Positions 43,373 through 55,778 of a DNA stretch of 64,000 nucleotides are shown here, piece by piece (position 1 is the stretch's first letter; every line of letters begins with the position of its first letter). Both the position numbers and the translations under genes were made by a program. The notes below the pieces were generated by a model that was not told where the DNA came from, did no database searches, and was given only the letters and a program-made list of their open reading frames with translations. Origin of the DNA: Cyphellophora europaea CBS 101466 (Eukaryota; Ascomycota; Eurotiomycetes; Chaetothyriales; Cyphellophoraceae); the NCBI RefSeq assembly GCF_000365145.1, contig NW_008481797.1, forward strand, positions 2,728,001 through 2,792,000. Reading direction: 5' to 3'.

Positions 43373-44509
43373 GATGATGCTGGTAGTGGGGTAATGGGCT
43401 GGTTCGGAGGGGTAAATGTGTATCTTCTGTTTGCAATCAGTCAATATGATCACGACACGGGTGTTACTCAGGTACGGACTTTGGGTCTTGAAGAGAGTAT
43501 TACCAATGGAGGGTGGTTTGGAGCTGTGATGGATTCGAGAGAATGTAGTAAGGAAGCAGCTCTTGTGACCTTTTTGATGCCATTGAGACATGGGGTGACG
43601 TCTGCCAAGCCAGACCCACATGTGACGCGACTGCAGGAACAAGCTCGGGGGCGCACGCGAGGCAGGAGGCGGCTGGCACCTGGCAGCATCCTTTCAATGG
43701 CCTCCGCCAACCTTTTGGCGTTATTGTTTCTTGAGCTTCGATACCACCCCGATCCTCGCTTTCTTTCGGCACATTCCTTGTATGTGGTACTGAAATGGAG
43801 CCTCATGGACCCTCGGAGCCTCCTAAATAGCGTGGAAGATCTCAACATTTGATCATCACAGGCGTCATAAGCAGCAAGCCTTGTTCCATGGTCTTGCTTC
43901 GGCCACTATCTGCGTGCTTGCCTCACTGAGCAACGAAGAAACACTCTTCTAGGGCTTTGCCCAAGAGTACTGTGTACTCATGCTAAGGATTTGGTTAGCT
44001 GATCGTGGCAGGCCTATATGAACAAACCTAAACATAGCGCAACCTCGCTCGGTCCTGCTTGTTCAGTTTGTAGATGGCTGAGAGATATGAGAACAGCAGC
44101 GAGTGCTATGTCTTTATATTATAGGGATCGAGCGACTTCGCATGCCTATAGAACTATGAAACCTCAGAGATATTCCCGGAACTGTTCCGAGTGAGCCAGC
44201 ATGCGGTTTTGATGAACTCTGACTCCCCCGCATGCTGTATCCGAGGCGCATTTAGGTATCCTGCTGACAGGCGAGATTTAGGAAAGCCTCTCATGCATCA
44301 TCAACATTGATTGATAAAGTATTTCCTTTCAAGCTCGTAAAGGGACGGACTGCGTTCAGTTTCTGGAGTATCAAGCAGGGAGACTCAAACCCATCTACGA
44401 GCGTGAAGCCTGCAAACAGTCTTCGCAAGGTATCGTATTAAGTCTCGAGACACGGCAGGCCCAGCGATTTGCAACTCGCGACAGCACTTCGGTCCAGGAC
44501 CCGTTCAAC
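43373..44509. other. Intergenic 1.1 kb, divergent
   Basis: Promoter space between the Rtc3-like gene and the P450. A plus-strand frame near 43394-43852 shows no domain and is rejected. Confidence 0.5.
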
Positions 44510-46560
44510 ATGCACACTCAGTACTTGATCTTCGCTGCTATTGCCTTGGTGGCAGCAAGGCTGCTAACCATCGTCACCCAGACTCTCCTGTCGCCACTGC
44601 GAACAGTGCCAGGTCCCTTTTTGGCACGTCTCACTAACCTATGGTATCTCCAGCGGGTCAGGAACGGGTCCTTTGAATGGGAAAACATCGAGCTTCACAG
44701 AAAACATGGACCGGTCGTTCGCGTTGCACCCAACATGTATTCCATCGACGACCCGGACGTCATCAAGGCCGTCTATGCGATCAATTCCAGATTTCCCAAA
44801 TCCGACTGGTATGAAGGTTGGAAGCACCCAGATCCCGAGAGATGGTCGTTGTTCACCTTGAGAGACATGAAAAAGCACAGCGAAGAACGACGCAAGTTTC
44901 AAGCGCTGTACTCGATGAGTAGTCTAGTGCACTATGGTCAGTTGCAATTCCATGCTTCTACATCATACATCGCCAACACCAACCAACCCCGCTGCCGCCT
45001 ATTGCCATGTTACTATGCCTCTGTTGGAGCCATACTGATCTGACTAGAACCATACGTGGACGAATGCTTGGAGCTCTTCAATCAACGTATGACCGAAGTG
45101 GCGAATGCTGGTAAGACTATCAATATGGCTCACTGGGTCCAATGCTATGCGTTCGATGTCATCGCCTATTTGACATACTCGAAGCGATTCGGTTTTCTGG
45201 ATACCGGTCTGGACGTGGACAGTCTCATTGCGATGTTGGAGGACGTGCTGAGGTACTCTACCTTGATTGGTATCTATGCTCGTAAGTTGTCCACATTGGG
45301 GTGCATCGAGCGTTTTGGTGTCCCCCAACGTCTTGCTCATAGACTGCTGCGAACGGGCATTGTCGATGAGCATTCGATTTCTTCGCTTCGCACCTCAGAG
45401 CAGAGAACAAGTTGTGCACTTGGGGAAGTGTGACGCCAGTTTGCTATTCCCTCACGATCTCGTCCCATCGCGCCAAACCTCCCTTTGAGGAGAGGCACCG
45501 ATTCAGGTTGGCTAATGTCTGCAGGATTACACCCAATTCTTTGGCCTATCACGACTAAGATCAAGGCCTCTGGTGCTGGCGCACGTGAGTTTCCCTGCAG
45601 GTCTTCTCGGTGTCAACTGTTAGCTGGGTACTCTATCGGGAACACTCTCCCATTTCTCGTTCTGCTACCCAAGAGTCTTCTCATTTAGGCTGGCTGATTC
45701 TCCCTCTAGGAGCTCGCCTCAACTCTTGCATCCAGAAGTGGATGGATGAAAAGACCGCTTCCCAGGATGTTGAGAAGTTGACAGAGAGGACTGAGGACCA
45801 GACTGGGCCGCAAGACTTTCTGGAAAAGCTATTGATTGCCCACAACAAAGAGCCCGGGAAAGTCACCAAATACAATGTGTATGCGGCAGGACTGAGTAAC
45901 ATCACGGCAGGCTCTGATACAACAGCATCGACCATTTCGGGGATTCTATATCACCTCGTGAGGAACCCAGACAAGCTGCAGAGGCTGAGAGATGAGATCG
46001 ATCAATTCGCGGCTGATGGTAAGATCAGTCGGCCCATCCAGTTCAAGGAAGCACAGCAGATGCCCTACCTACAAGCGGTGATGAAGGAGGGCATGAGATG
46101 CCACTCAGCTGTAGGCTTGCCACTCTGGCGGGTGGTCCCTGAAGAAGGATTGACCGTCTCTAATCGTTTCTTTCCTGGGGGGACAGTTGTCGGTGTCAAC
46201 GCATGGTGTGCGCACTTCAACAAATCCGTCTTTGAAGATCCATATACATTCAAGCCAGAACGATGGCTTGAGGTTGAGAAGGAAGGTGGTGATAGGCTCA
46301 GACAGATGGACGGCTATTATCTTCCGGTAAGCCATGGTCTCCACGATGTTCTCTCTGACAGGGTCCATTAGTTCGGCCTGGGCTCACGCACCTGTATCGG
46401 GCGACATATTTCTACCTTGGAGATGTCCAAGCTGATACCGGAGCTGCTTCGATCGTATGATCTGGAGCTGGCGTCCAACAAGTCGTGGGAGACGACGAAC
46501 TGGTGGTTTGTTAAACCCAAGCAATTCTCCGTCAAGGTCAAGGTCCGGGGTGTGGCATAG
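44510..46560 (+). CDS. Cytochrome P450 monooxygenase (pisatin demethylase-like)
   Basis: ER-anchored heme monooxygenase; the substrate is unknown. Exons are 44510-44936, 45048-45281, 45525-45584, 45710-46326 and 46372-46560, giving 508 residues, a full-length P450. It starts with a membrane anchor (MHTQYLIFAAIALVAARLL) and a proline hinge (TVPGPFLARLTNLWYL). The oxygen-binding I-helix is ITAGSDTTASTISG, the K-helix ExxR is MKEGMRCH, the meander has FKPERWLEV and the heme loop is FGLGSRTCIGRHI with Cys about residue 454. The closest recognisable group is the fungal pisatin demethylase/CYP57-like class. Introns 2 and 3 are long (243 and 125 nt) for this genome. No terpene, polyketide or peptide synthase lies nearby. 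Confidence 0.9.
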
Positions 46561-47539
46561 TCTAACCGGATCGTTGCACAGACCTCACAGCGGCATCAGA
46601 CGACATCAAGAGCCTGGTCTGTTGACTATCAGGCTTGATTTGGACTGTCTTTGCGCCGCATGGTCTGTTTCCGACCAAGCACGAGCCACAGTAGGATCGT
46701 CATAAATATCCACCTTCGGGTTCTACTTGATATCGCGACTAGAGCGGCGGCAACCAAACGATGAGGTTCGAGCATGATATACAGGTTGACCTTCGTACTA
46801 CATTGAAATAAAAGGCCTCTACGGCAGTGGGAATAATTGAGGGAGCGAACTTTCCAGCCGGAGTTGGGATAGGCGGCTTGGGGGGTGGGGAAGGCCATAG
46901 CCGCCACCGCCATAGTTTATCGTTAGGGCCCTTGTAACAAGGCTTCTTATTCGTGCAGCCCGATGCAATTTCATCAACTCATGCCAACTTCAGCATCCAC
47001 TTCATCCGCCTTCATCACCCGCCGCTCGCCCACTGCCCGTGGCTCCAAGCCCCAAGCTTGATCACAGCCATCTCTTGCAGGCCTGCAGCTGTTCCACTGG
47101 CCATCTCTGGGCGCCACTTGCGCTTGCGCTGCCCTTTCCGCTACGCCTGTCCTCGGTTTCCCTCGTCGCGCCTGCTTGCTCACCAAATCCCACACGATCC
47201 AACTTCGACGAGCTCCTTTGAATCTTCACTTCATCTACCACCACCCTCAGGTAGCTCTTTCTGGTGCTGTGCGATCGGCTTCCATCGCGCCTGGTAGCTG
47301 TCGCGCGTTCTCGCACGATAATTCAGACAGCTTGAGACCGCGGAGCGCTTCGACCCCCGGAATCTCGACCAGCCGCCTGACCGTCTGCGGCTCGCTACCA
47401 CCCCGAACTCATCACAGTTAATCTATTCGAATCGCTGTCCTACTACTTTTCTTCTTGTACATGAGCAGAAGTTTACCTCGCTTCTTCTGCTGCGACCGCC
47501 GGTCACGATTACGGCCTCGACAGGCCTCGATCGCCCCAC
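46561..47539. other. Intergenic and leader of the Psr1-type gene
   Basis: No gene is supported. The right half is C/T-rich and likely the leader of the downstream phosphatase. Confidence 0.5.
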
Positions 47540-49141
47540 ATGAGTAGCGCTCAGCCTGGTGCAGGTACTTACTATTCCGCCCGCCTATTCTATGGCAATA
47601 CTGGCTATCCCCGAATGCGTCGCTAAATTTTTTGGTTACCTAGGTCTCCCTGTTACATCTGAGGATGCTGCTCCTTCGGCGACTACCACCGAACCGCTCT
47701 CAAATGAGACAATGACAGAGCAGGAGCAAAAGTCGACACAAGTCAATATCCCCTCCCGAACCTCATCCACACAGCCCGGCACGACTCAGCTCGCGATATC
47801 GCCCGCACCTAATACGTCGTCGGAAGCTCCGCCAGCAGCTCGGCGCGGCTCAAAACGCAGCATTCTGACGCGTAGCAGAAACAATAGTCGAAGCAGTCGC
47901 AGATCTGGCAGAGCTGCGAGACCTGCAGACCCCAAGGAGCCCGTACCCCCTTTACCTCAGAACGATGGCGCGAAAGGCGAGAAAAAATCACGATCAGGCT
48001 TCCTGGCTTTCCTGGGGAATTGCTGCAGCCCATCTGGAGGTGATGACGAAATCAAGAATGATACGGCCCCGGTACCCGTGAAGAAAACCACGGTGCCCCC
48101 AGCTCAAGCAAAAGCACCCCGGCCGACCGAAGCCACAGAGACGTCTCTCGAGAAGGATGCAGAAGCCAAACAGCTGAACGAAAAGCAGGAGGTACATGAC
48201 GAAGAGAAGGTAACGTCAGCTGGGGCGAAACCAGACCCGGAAGATGAAATCAACGAAAAAGTCGCACCAAATGCTAGCACCGGAATCTCAACAGCGCAAG
48301 AAGAACCCCGCGACAGCCGGTACAGCCAAACCGAACAAATAAAACCAGAGGCGAAAGATGTTGACATGCCAGATGCGCCAGTTGTGCCCGAGCCTGAGCC
48401 CCAAGTCGTTGATGAGCCGGTACAACCCGCGGAGCTGCAGCCTCAAGTCCCCTTGCCGCCGCCACCACCACTTTCGCAAAGGCAGGAACAGGTTGGAACG
48501 GTGCCTGCTATGCCAGAAGCCCCAGTCGAGAAACAGAACTGGCTTCTCCCTCCCGCACAACCACCCTTGAAGGGACGTAAATGTCTGATACTCGATCTGG
48601 ACGAGACACTGGTCCACAGCAGCTTCAAAATCCTCAATCAAGCCGACTTCACGATCCCCGTTGAAATTGAAGGCCAGTATCACAATGTTTACGTCATTAA
48701 AAGGCCAGGCGTTGACCAGTTCATGAAACGAGTGGGCGAGCTCTACGAAGTGGTAGTATTTACCGCGTCCGTCTCAAAGTATGGCGATCCTCTCCTCGAT
48801 CAGCTTGACATCCACCATGTTGTCCATCATCGGCTGTTCCGCGAGAGCTGTTACAATCACCAAGGCAATTATGTCAAGGTACGTATTTCTGGGCCTAGAG
48901 TACAGGGCACTTTACTGATATAATGCAGGATCTCTCGCAGGTTGGCCGTGACTTGAAAGAGACAATCATCATCGATAATTCGCCAACGTCCTACATCTTC
49001 CATCCACAGCACGCCGTACCCATCAGCTCCTGGTTTTCCGACGCCCACGACAACGAGCTATTAGATCTGATACCCGTGCTCGAAGATCTCGCTGGGCCTC
49101 AGGTCAAAGATGTCAGCCTTGTTCTCGATGTTACTTTATAG
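47540..49141 (+). CDS. PSR1: Psr1-type HAD/FCP1-like phosphatase
   Basis: DxDx(T/V) phosphatase of the SCP/Psr family; yeast Psr1 acts at the plasma membrane in sodium stress and Whi2-linked signalling. The preferred model is 47540-47564, 47644-48878 and 48929-49141, giving 490 residues. The catalytic domain starts near residue 320: KCLILDLDETLVHSSF holds the nucleophile Asp and general acid. VYVIKRPGVDQFMKR, VVFTASVSKYGDPLLDQLD and ETIIIDNSPTSYIFHPQHAV follow. The N-terminal 310 residues are disordered, with a GFLAFLGNCCSPSG motif near 135; its cysteine pair resembles the palmitoylated Cys of Psr1. The first intron is uncertain: if unspliced, ATG 47592 (MAILAIPECVAKFFGYLG) starts the same frame. 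Confidence 0.88.
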
Positions 49142-49933
49142 CGTGGCGTCTAATTTCGCCTACTGCTGCTACCAGTCGTCTTCATGGAAGTGAGGTCAAT
49201 TCGCTCCCCGGCCTCGCTCTTTCGAGACGATATTCGAGCGCCTTCGTCCCACCCTGTGAGAGCAATTGCGTGTTCTTAGACTCAAAAAGCATTGAAAAGA
49301 CCAGCGCTAATGATTGGGGTCAACGGTCTCGTCCGGCATCTGCTACCACCTAGGAGCCAAACAGCTTTGGCCATAATTATGCCGCAGAAAAGAGGAACCG
49401 GGAGTTGTTTCATTTGTTTTAGCGAGGGACATTGATTAATGGCTTGATTGCATATTCCCGGTGTGTACACTTCTACACAGTCGGACTGGGGAGTCTGGGA
49501 ATTGCTTCAGCCTCGGCCGGGACTCTGTCTGAGAATTGGGAATCACAAAATACACAGAGCAAGCGTGGCATATCACTTGATAGTTATCTATGGTAGTATC
49601 ATATTGTGTACAGAGAAGTGTTATACGGGGGGTGATCGATGCTCAAAAGTGTATCTTGGAGGGTTGGTGAGCAGAACCGCATACCCGGTATCGACTTATA
49701 AGCCAACCGTGGCACTGATAGCCTGCCAGAGAATACAATGAGAAAAAAACCCACTCACGTCTCACAAGGCTTCACTGACTCTGCTCGGGTTATGTTCATC
49801 CTTTTCTCCCAAGGCTGGCAAAGAAAAGGGTCGTCAGTCGGGTGCATTGCCGTGCACCGATCCGACCCCTCGTACACGAGGTGGATTTCTCCATCTCATA
49901 AGTCTTCTTCCGAAGAACCTATGTCGTAACTCG
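49142..49933. other. Intergenic, phosphatase to hydrolase
   Basis: No supported gene; short ATG-less frames only. Confidence 0.5.
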
Positions 49934-51087
49934 ATGTCCTCGCGGTCTTTGTCTACAGCCTTCGGTCTTGCTATACGTGTGCAACTGCCGTCACTACATC
50001 TGCTCTCGCGGCTATATACACCGGTGACTCGATTGGAAAGTCGATTGCGCAGTTCACAAGCGGGTAACCTTACGAGTCTGGTCCGTCACAGGGCTCTTAT
50101 CCGAAGACCATACAGCAGTGCTGCCACCCTCACCATGCCTTTCACGACGGTCAATGGGCACACTCTGCACTACACAGACCTGCCGCCCACAGATGATGCG
50201 TCCGCCAAGCTCGCCATCATCTTTGTACACGGTCTCGGGTCCTCACAGAACTACTACTACCCTGTTCTTCCCGCGTTGACGGGCAAAGGCTTTCGCTGCG
50301 TGGTTTTCGACAATTACCTCGCGGGCCGGAGCTTCAAGGAGGACGAGTGGAAGAAGGATCCAGACACGAGCGTGGCCGGCATTGGGAAGGATATCGTTGC
50401 CCTGCTGGATCAGTTGGAGATTCAGAAGGCTGTGGTGGTGGGGTATAGGTGCGTTACCGTGGATCTCGCTCATTTCCCCAGTGCGTAGCGAAGACGAGAC
50501 AATACTCTGACATCGACAATAGCATGGGCGGAATGCTCCCTACCCACCTTGCAGCCACCAACCCGGAGAGAGTGGTGGCTGGCATCTGCATTGGGCCGGT
50601 GCATCCCTCTGAGCAAGTGGCAGAGGTATTCAAGCAGCGGGTTCCCGTGGTTCAAGATGGTATGTCGCTTCGGTGTTGTCAACTGTGTGCCACTGACGCC
50701 AACTACTGACACTGTAATTCAGGTGGTATTGAGACCATGGCAAACACGATCCCCTACCGCGCCACCGGCTCGCTCGCCACGCCACTGCACAAGGCCTTCG
50801 TCCGGGAGATGCTTCTCGCGCAGGACCCACGGGGATACATTGCCAACTGCAAGGCGATTGAGAAGGCGACGCCACCGGAGTACGCCAAAGTGAAGTGCCC
50901 GATTCTCATTGTGGCGGGTGAGGAGGACAAGTCTGCGCCGCTGGAGGGATGTAAGCTTATTCTCGGCGAGCTGGCGACGGGAAAGAAGCAGCTGGAGGTG
51001 CTGAAGGGGGTTGGTCATTGGCATTGTGTTGAAGCGAGTGAGCAAGTGGCGGAGCTGGTGGGAGACTTCTGCACCGGCTTGGTGTAG
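49934..51087 (+). CDS. Alpha/beta hydrolase with presequence-like N-terminus
   Basis: Serine hydrolase fold, closest to 3-oxoadipate enol-lactonase or esterase-like fungal proteins; the substrate is unknown. Exons are 49934-50448, 50523-50659 and 50723-51087, giving 338 residues. The core begins MPFTTVNGHTLHYTDL (about 74), has the oxyanion motif IIFVHGLGSSQNYYY and the nucleophile elbow VVVGYSMGGMLPTHLA (Ser about 172, its codon split by intron 1). The catalytic Asp is probably in ILIVAGEEDKSAP and the His in VLKGVGHWHCVEAS. The first 73 residues are Arg/Ser/Leu-rich with almost no acidic residues (MSSRSLSTAFGLAIRVQLPS; RHRALIRRPYSSA), which looks like a mitochondrial presequence. The second Met could give a cytosolic form. 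Confidence 0.85.
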
Positions 51088-51945
51088 GGCGAAGGACTTT
51101 CTCATTGGAAGCGTAGACCTGGCAGAACAGTCGTACTCCATCAATACCGCTCCACGCAACAACTCGACGGTCCAACGACGGCATCGACCATCCATGCCAT
51201 CGTGCTTCAGACAGTATCCATGCACAATGTAGGTTTCGCAGCCCGCGACGCGCACGGGACGGGTGCGCATGTCGAACGATGATTGATGAGGCCATTATTA
51301 AACGAGCCAAGGATCTCCGATCGCGCAAGCCGTGCATGCACATTGCATTGCAGCATTTCCAATCTGGTCTGATGTCTCGCCGTAGTCATCTGGCCCCAAA
51401 GATTGATTACAGGGTACCGTCACCGCCTCCCTCACCTTTGCATGAGTCTCATGGTTCTCGGACTCTTCTGCCAAACGGTTGTGCTACGGCTCGATCGACG
51501 TAGACCTGCTGCTGCTGAAGAAAGGAGAATGAGCCGTCCAGCTATCCCAAGCTACCCCTGCAATGCACAATGCCTTAGCCTGGCATGTTTTTCAGGGGTT
51601 CCAAAGCCTAAATCGCCCGGGCGGCCAGTCCGGAGCGGGCACCACCAACGGCTGGCATGGTGGAGGTTCGCGCGGCCTCGCATAAGCAGCATCCTGCGCA
51701 TCCCCCAACGCAACCATTGCACCTTTCGCCGCATCTCATCCTTTGCCGCTGACAAGGCATAACGTACCGTTCCCATGATGATCATTAGATAGGCCTCTTT
51801 GCCGAGAGTGCTGTGAGGCCTGCAGCACCTTTTTCTGATTCTCTTGTTTGGCTTCTGCCCTCGTGTCTTATCTCCTCCCTTAAGCAACCGGCATTCGGTG
51901 CCAATTCCGCTCGCTCCCTCATTTGATCCTCCTCCCAGGATCACG
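51088..51945. other. Intergenic, hydrolase to TM9SF gene
   Basis: No supported gene; the last 100 bases are a T/C-rich leader. Confidence 0.5.
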
Positions 51946-54210
51946 ATGGCGATGTCGAGAGGCTTCAGTGCCTCCTCGATAAGCCTACTTCTCCTGCTCT
52001 TCGCGAGTCTTGCAAATAGCTTTTATGTACCGGGTAAGTCAGCCCTAGGAGAGGTCTCCCTCGCACAAACGCCAGGTCAGGCAAAATAACACAGCCCTAA
52101 CCGCGTCGCACAGGCTACTCAATTCGAAGCTACAAGACCGACGAGAATATCCCCTTACTCGTGAACAAGGTCTATTCCGATAACAGCCAATTGCAATATG
52201 CGTATTACGATCTGCCGTTCGTGTGTCCTCCTTCGGGCGAAAAACACTTGGGATCTCGGTATGCGAGCGGGCATTCCATCGCGCTGAACCTGGGCGAAGT
52301 GCTGCGCGGCGATAGGATTATGAACTCGGATTTCGAAGTCAATATGGGCCAGGACATTGAGTGTCAATATCTCTGTGATCGCGTTGCGACCCGACAAGAC
52401 GTTGAATGGGCTCGCCAGCTCATCGATGATGGGTATGTTGCGGAATGGATCCTTGATAACCTCCCGGGAGCTACTTCGTTCGTCACGGTCGACCGGTCGA
52501 AGAAATACTACTCGAGCGGTTTCAAACTCGGCTATAAAGACTATGATGCCTCGACGGGGAAGCCGCGGTACTTCATGAACAATCACTACACTATCGTTGT
52601 GCGCTGGAGAAAGGCTGCTGGCCGAGCAGGCGACAATGGCGGGAAAGTCGTGGTGGCATTTGAAGTGTATCCCAAGAGCATGGATGCGGCTCAACGCAAC
52701 GAGACGGGATGCCCGCTTGACGTGCAGGCCGATCACAAGGAATTCTCGCTCTTCATCCCTCCGAAGGATAGTGGCCTGCATCAGCAGTATCCCGATTCGT
52801 CGTACATCCCCGCGAACGAGATTGATATGAATGACGGAGCAACGCTGACCATTCCGTACACCTACTCGATCTACTTCCGCGAGACGGATGAGATTGAGTG
52901 GGAGCATCGATGGGACCTATATTTCAGCGATCAGGCTGAGACGTCATTCACGCACTGGTTGGCGATTGTCAACTCGTTGATCATATCGGGCATCCTTGGC
53001 GCGGTTTGTGTTGTCATCTGGGGTCGCACCATGCAAGGCGATCTCAAGGGCAGAGGCGACGGCGTGCTCGAAGAGGCTCGCTTGAAGGTCAAGAAGACAG
53101 TCCAGAAAAAGGCAGGCTCTGGCTTGCTCGAGAAACTGAATGAGGCTGGTGCTGACGGGGACCCGTCGGATGAGGAGGTAGTGGAGGATCTGAGTGGTTG
53201 GAAACTCCTACACGGCGATGTTTTCCGCGCACCAGCCTACGGGGGACTTCTGGCTCCTGTGGTCGGATCTGGCATGCAACTTATCTTCATGGTGGCCGGG
53301 CTCTTGGTTCTGAGCACTTTTGGTGTACTCAACCCCAGCTGGCGTGGAGGATTCATCAGCGTTGGCGTTGGTCTGTTTGTTTTTGCCGGTAGTTTCTCGG
53401 GCTACTGCTCTGCCCGGGTGTACAAGACGTTTGGTGGCCAGAACTACAAGAAGAACGCCGCTCTGGTAAGTTTAGGTCCGTTCCCAGGTGGTGCTCAGCT
53501 AACATTAGTCCCAGACGGCGCTCCTCTTCCCTGGCCTCACGTTTGCCTTCATATTCGTCCTCAACCTCTTCACCTGGTCGCAAGCGTCCTCTACGGCACT
53601 TCCTTTCACAACACTGCTGGCACTTGCTTGCCTTTGGCTCCTCATCCAGGTACCGCTCGTCCACCTTGGCTCGCACTACGGCTTTCATCGCGCCCCCGTA
53701 ATGGAGCACCCGACGCGTACGAGCAGCATTCCTCGGCAAATTCCGCCTCAACAGTGGTATACGCGCAACCCGTTTGCACTCCCGTTGCTTGCGGGCTTGA
53801 TCCCCTTCGCGGTACTCTTCATCGAACTCCTTTTCGTTTTCAAGTCGCTCTACCTGGACAAGTCGTCGTACTACTACGTTTTCGGCTTTCTCAGCATCAT
53901 ATCGGCACTACTGACCATCACGGTGGCGGAGACGGTATTGATCTCCACGTATCTTCTTCTAAATGCGGAGAACTACCATTGGTGGTGGCAGTCCTTCTTC
54001 GTAGGTGGCGCTTCTGGTTTCTGGATATTCGTGTACTCGGCGTGGTACTATACGACACGGCTGCACATCGACGGGTTTGTGAGCAGTCTGTTGTTCTTCA
54101 GCTATGCGGGATTGGCGTGCACTGTATATGGATTGGCGACGGGGACGGTAGGATTCCTGACGGCCTACGCGTTTGTGAGGCAGATATACTCTGGCGTCAA
54201 GGTCGATTAG
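51946..54210 (+). CDS. Transmembrane 9 superfamily protein (Emp70/TMN)
   Basis: Nine-span endomembrane protein of the Emp70 family, acting in Golgi/endosome sorting and cell adhesion. Exons are 51946-52033, 52114-53465 and 53515-54210, giving 711 residues. A signal peptide (MSRGFSASSISLLLLLFASL) precedes the mature FYVPGYSIRSYKTDENIPLL. The lumenal domain has YAYYDLPFVCPPSG, a hallmark, and SGFKLGYKDY. Membrane spans start at FTHWLAIVNSLIISGILGAV, then LHGDVFRAPAYGGLLAPVVG and GSGMQLIFMVAGLLVLSTFG. The C-terminal block has MEHPTRTSSIPRQIPPQQWY, NPFALPLLAGLIPFAVLFIE and HWWWQSFFVGGASGFWIFVY. It ends IYSGVKVD, fitting the family K-x-D/x-type sorting end. Confidence 0.95.
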
Positions 54211-55778
54211 ACGGGGCAAGGGCAGATCTAATTGAGTCACGATAGATTATGATAACAGGGCCTTCCTTATGCTGCGGTCGGTGGCTTGGCTCCTTCGACT
54301 GAGCATCTCGGATCCGACCGTCCGTGAGCAAGGCTCGAGATTATGCTGACACGATGGTCAGGCCTGGAACCTGCTGAACGAAGCCAGCCAGGCAAGCCAC
54401 AAGCCAGATCTAACTCGACGTGGCAGATGGCGCGAAGATGGAAAGCGAGATGCATCGGCCGACGTCGGTCTTCTCTGGTACCTGTCGATCAAGTCAGAGG
54501 GCGTGCCCGAGTGTGGCTCCGTACGTACACAGGTCAGCGTATGGTTGCCCCACGCTTTTTGAGTAATAAGACCAGGATCTCGGTACTCGGATTACTCCAT
54601 CGGATTTGAAGACGTAGGTGAAGTGAAGTACGTCGGTTGTTAAAGCAAGCGTATACGACGGGTGGAGAGAGGATTTAGCAGCAAGCAGGATGCTGTCACG
54701 GTCGTTGTGGGGGCACTCGAAGGGGCAATGGATGCGCTCGGTTGATTGGAAATGTACCATTGTTTTTATACAGCAGAAAACTTGGTAGAGCTACAGACGC
54801 GCTTGGCCGTTGGCTGGCAGTTTGGCAATGCGACCAGGAAAACGATGATAACGACTGTACCGTATATAACTCATACGAACATTGAGGTCGGCTGATGTCG
54901 GTCTGCTGTGTCATAGAGTCATCTTCCATCAAGATGAGCAGAGGTCAACGATGAGGATTTGTTTCGAGCATACGGAGTCAACCCACGCACGTGGAACTGG
55001 GAATTGAGAAAGCGTGGATCTTAGATACCCACATCGTCTCTGCTCCGGGCATCAATATGCGCCCTCCGTTGACAAGGCCCTGGAGTCATGAACCTCAAAT
55101 TCTGGAGACCCCTACAGCCCAGGTGGACCCAGCCCCGAGGCCCGCTTACAAAGAATGGAGAAGCCTACGGTGTCGTTGCTCCTACAGCTTCCAATCAGGA
55201 CCTGCTGGCCGTATGCAAGCCACCGTTGAATGGTGCAGGGATGCTTCTCGGATGTAGATGCCGCTGACTTCCACGCCCTTGGGCCTTGTGGTAAAGCACC
55301 TGTTCATCGAGAACCGTCGGTGAGTCATGGCCTGTTTCTGCTGCTGATGGCGGCCCTGAAGCACGCCTTTGCCCAACATGGGTATGCTCTGGCATAAGGC
55401 CAATCCCAGCCGATTGGTATAAGATGTGCTCAGCACCATTACGCGGAGTCGCGTTCGACTCTGCCCTTGATAAAAGAGGTCTGCTATTTCCCACCAGAGC
55501 CCGACCGCGGTCAATCAAACACCTTTTCTGCAGACCACCCGATCTCCGCTCCCAGCTCTCTGTCCTAGGAGAAAGCCGTATCAGAACAACCGGATCACGC
55601 GACAAAGCCAGTCCTTGGGACGTGCTTCCAACGATTCACCTCACCAACCACAAGATTGCTCGGCCGCCTTTCCGGCGCACATCCCATCGATCCCCCCACC
55701 AACATCGCCAATCAGCATTCGGCAGCCCCTCCTCCCCAGACTTCCAAGGCCTTTATCTACAGGCCGTCCTCGGCCGTC
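54211..55778. other. 1.6 kb intergenic before arrestin gene
   Basis: No supported gene. Frames overlapping 55424-55778 lack a useful ATG and lie in the probable leader of the arrestin adaptor. Confidence 0.5.

Noticed and set aside
43394..43852. Plus-strand frame of 152 residues divergent from the Rtc3-like gene
   Set aside because: Low-quality composition and no domain; it overlaps the likely promoter.
44510..46560. Secondary-metabolite gene cluster around the P450
   Set aside because: No synthase, transporter or pathway regulator within 10 kb; neighbours are housekeeping genes.
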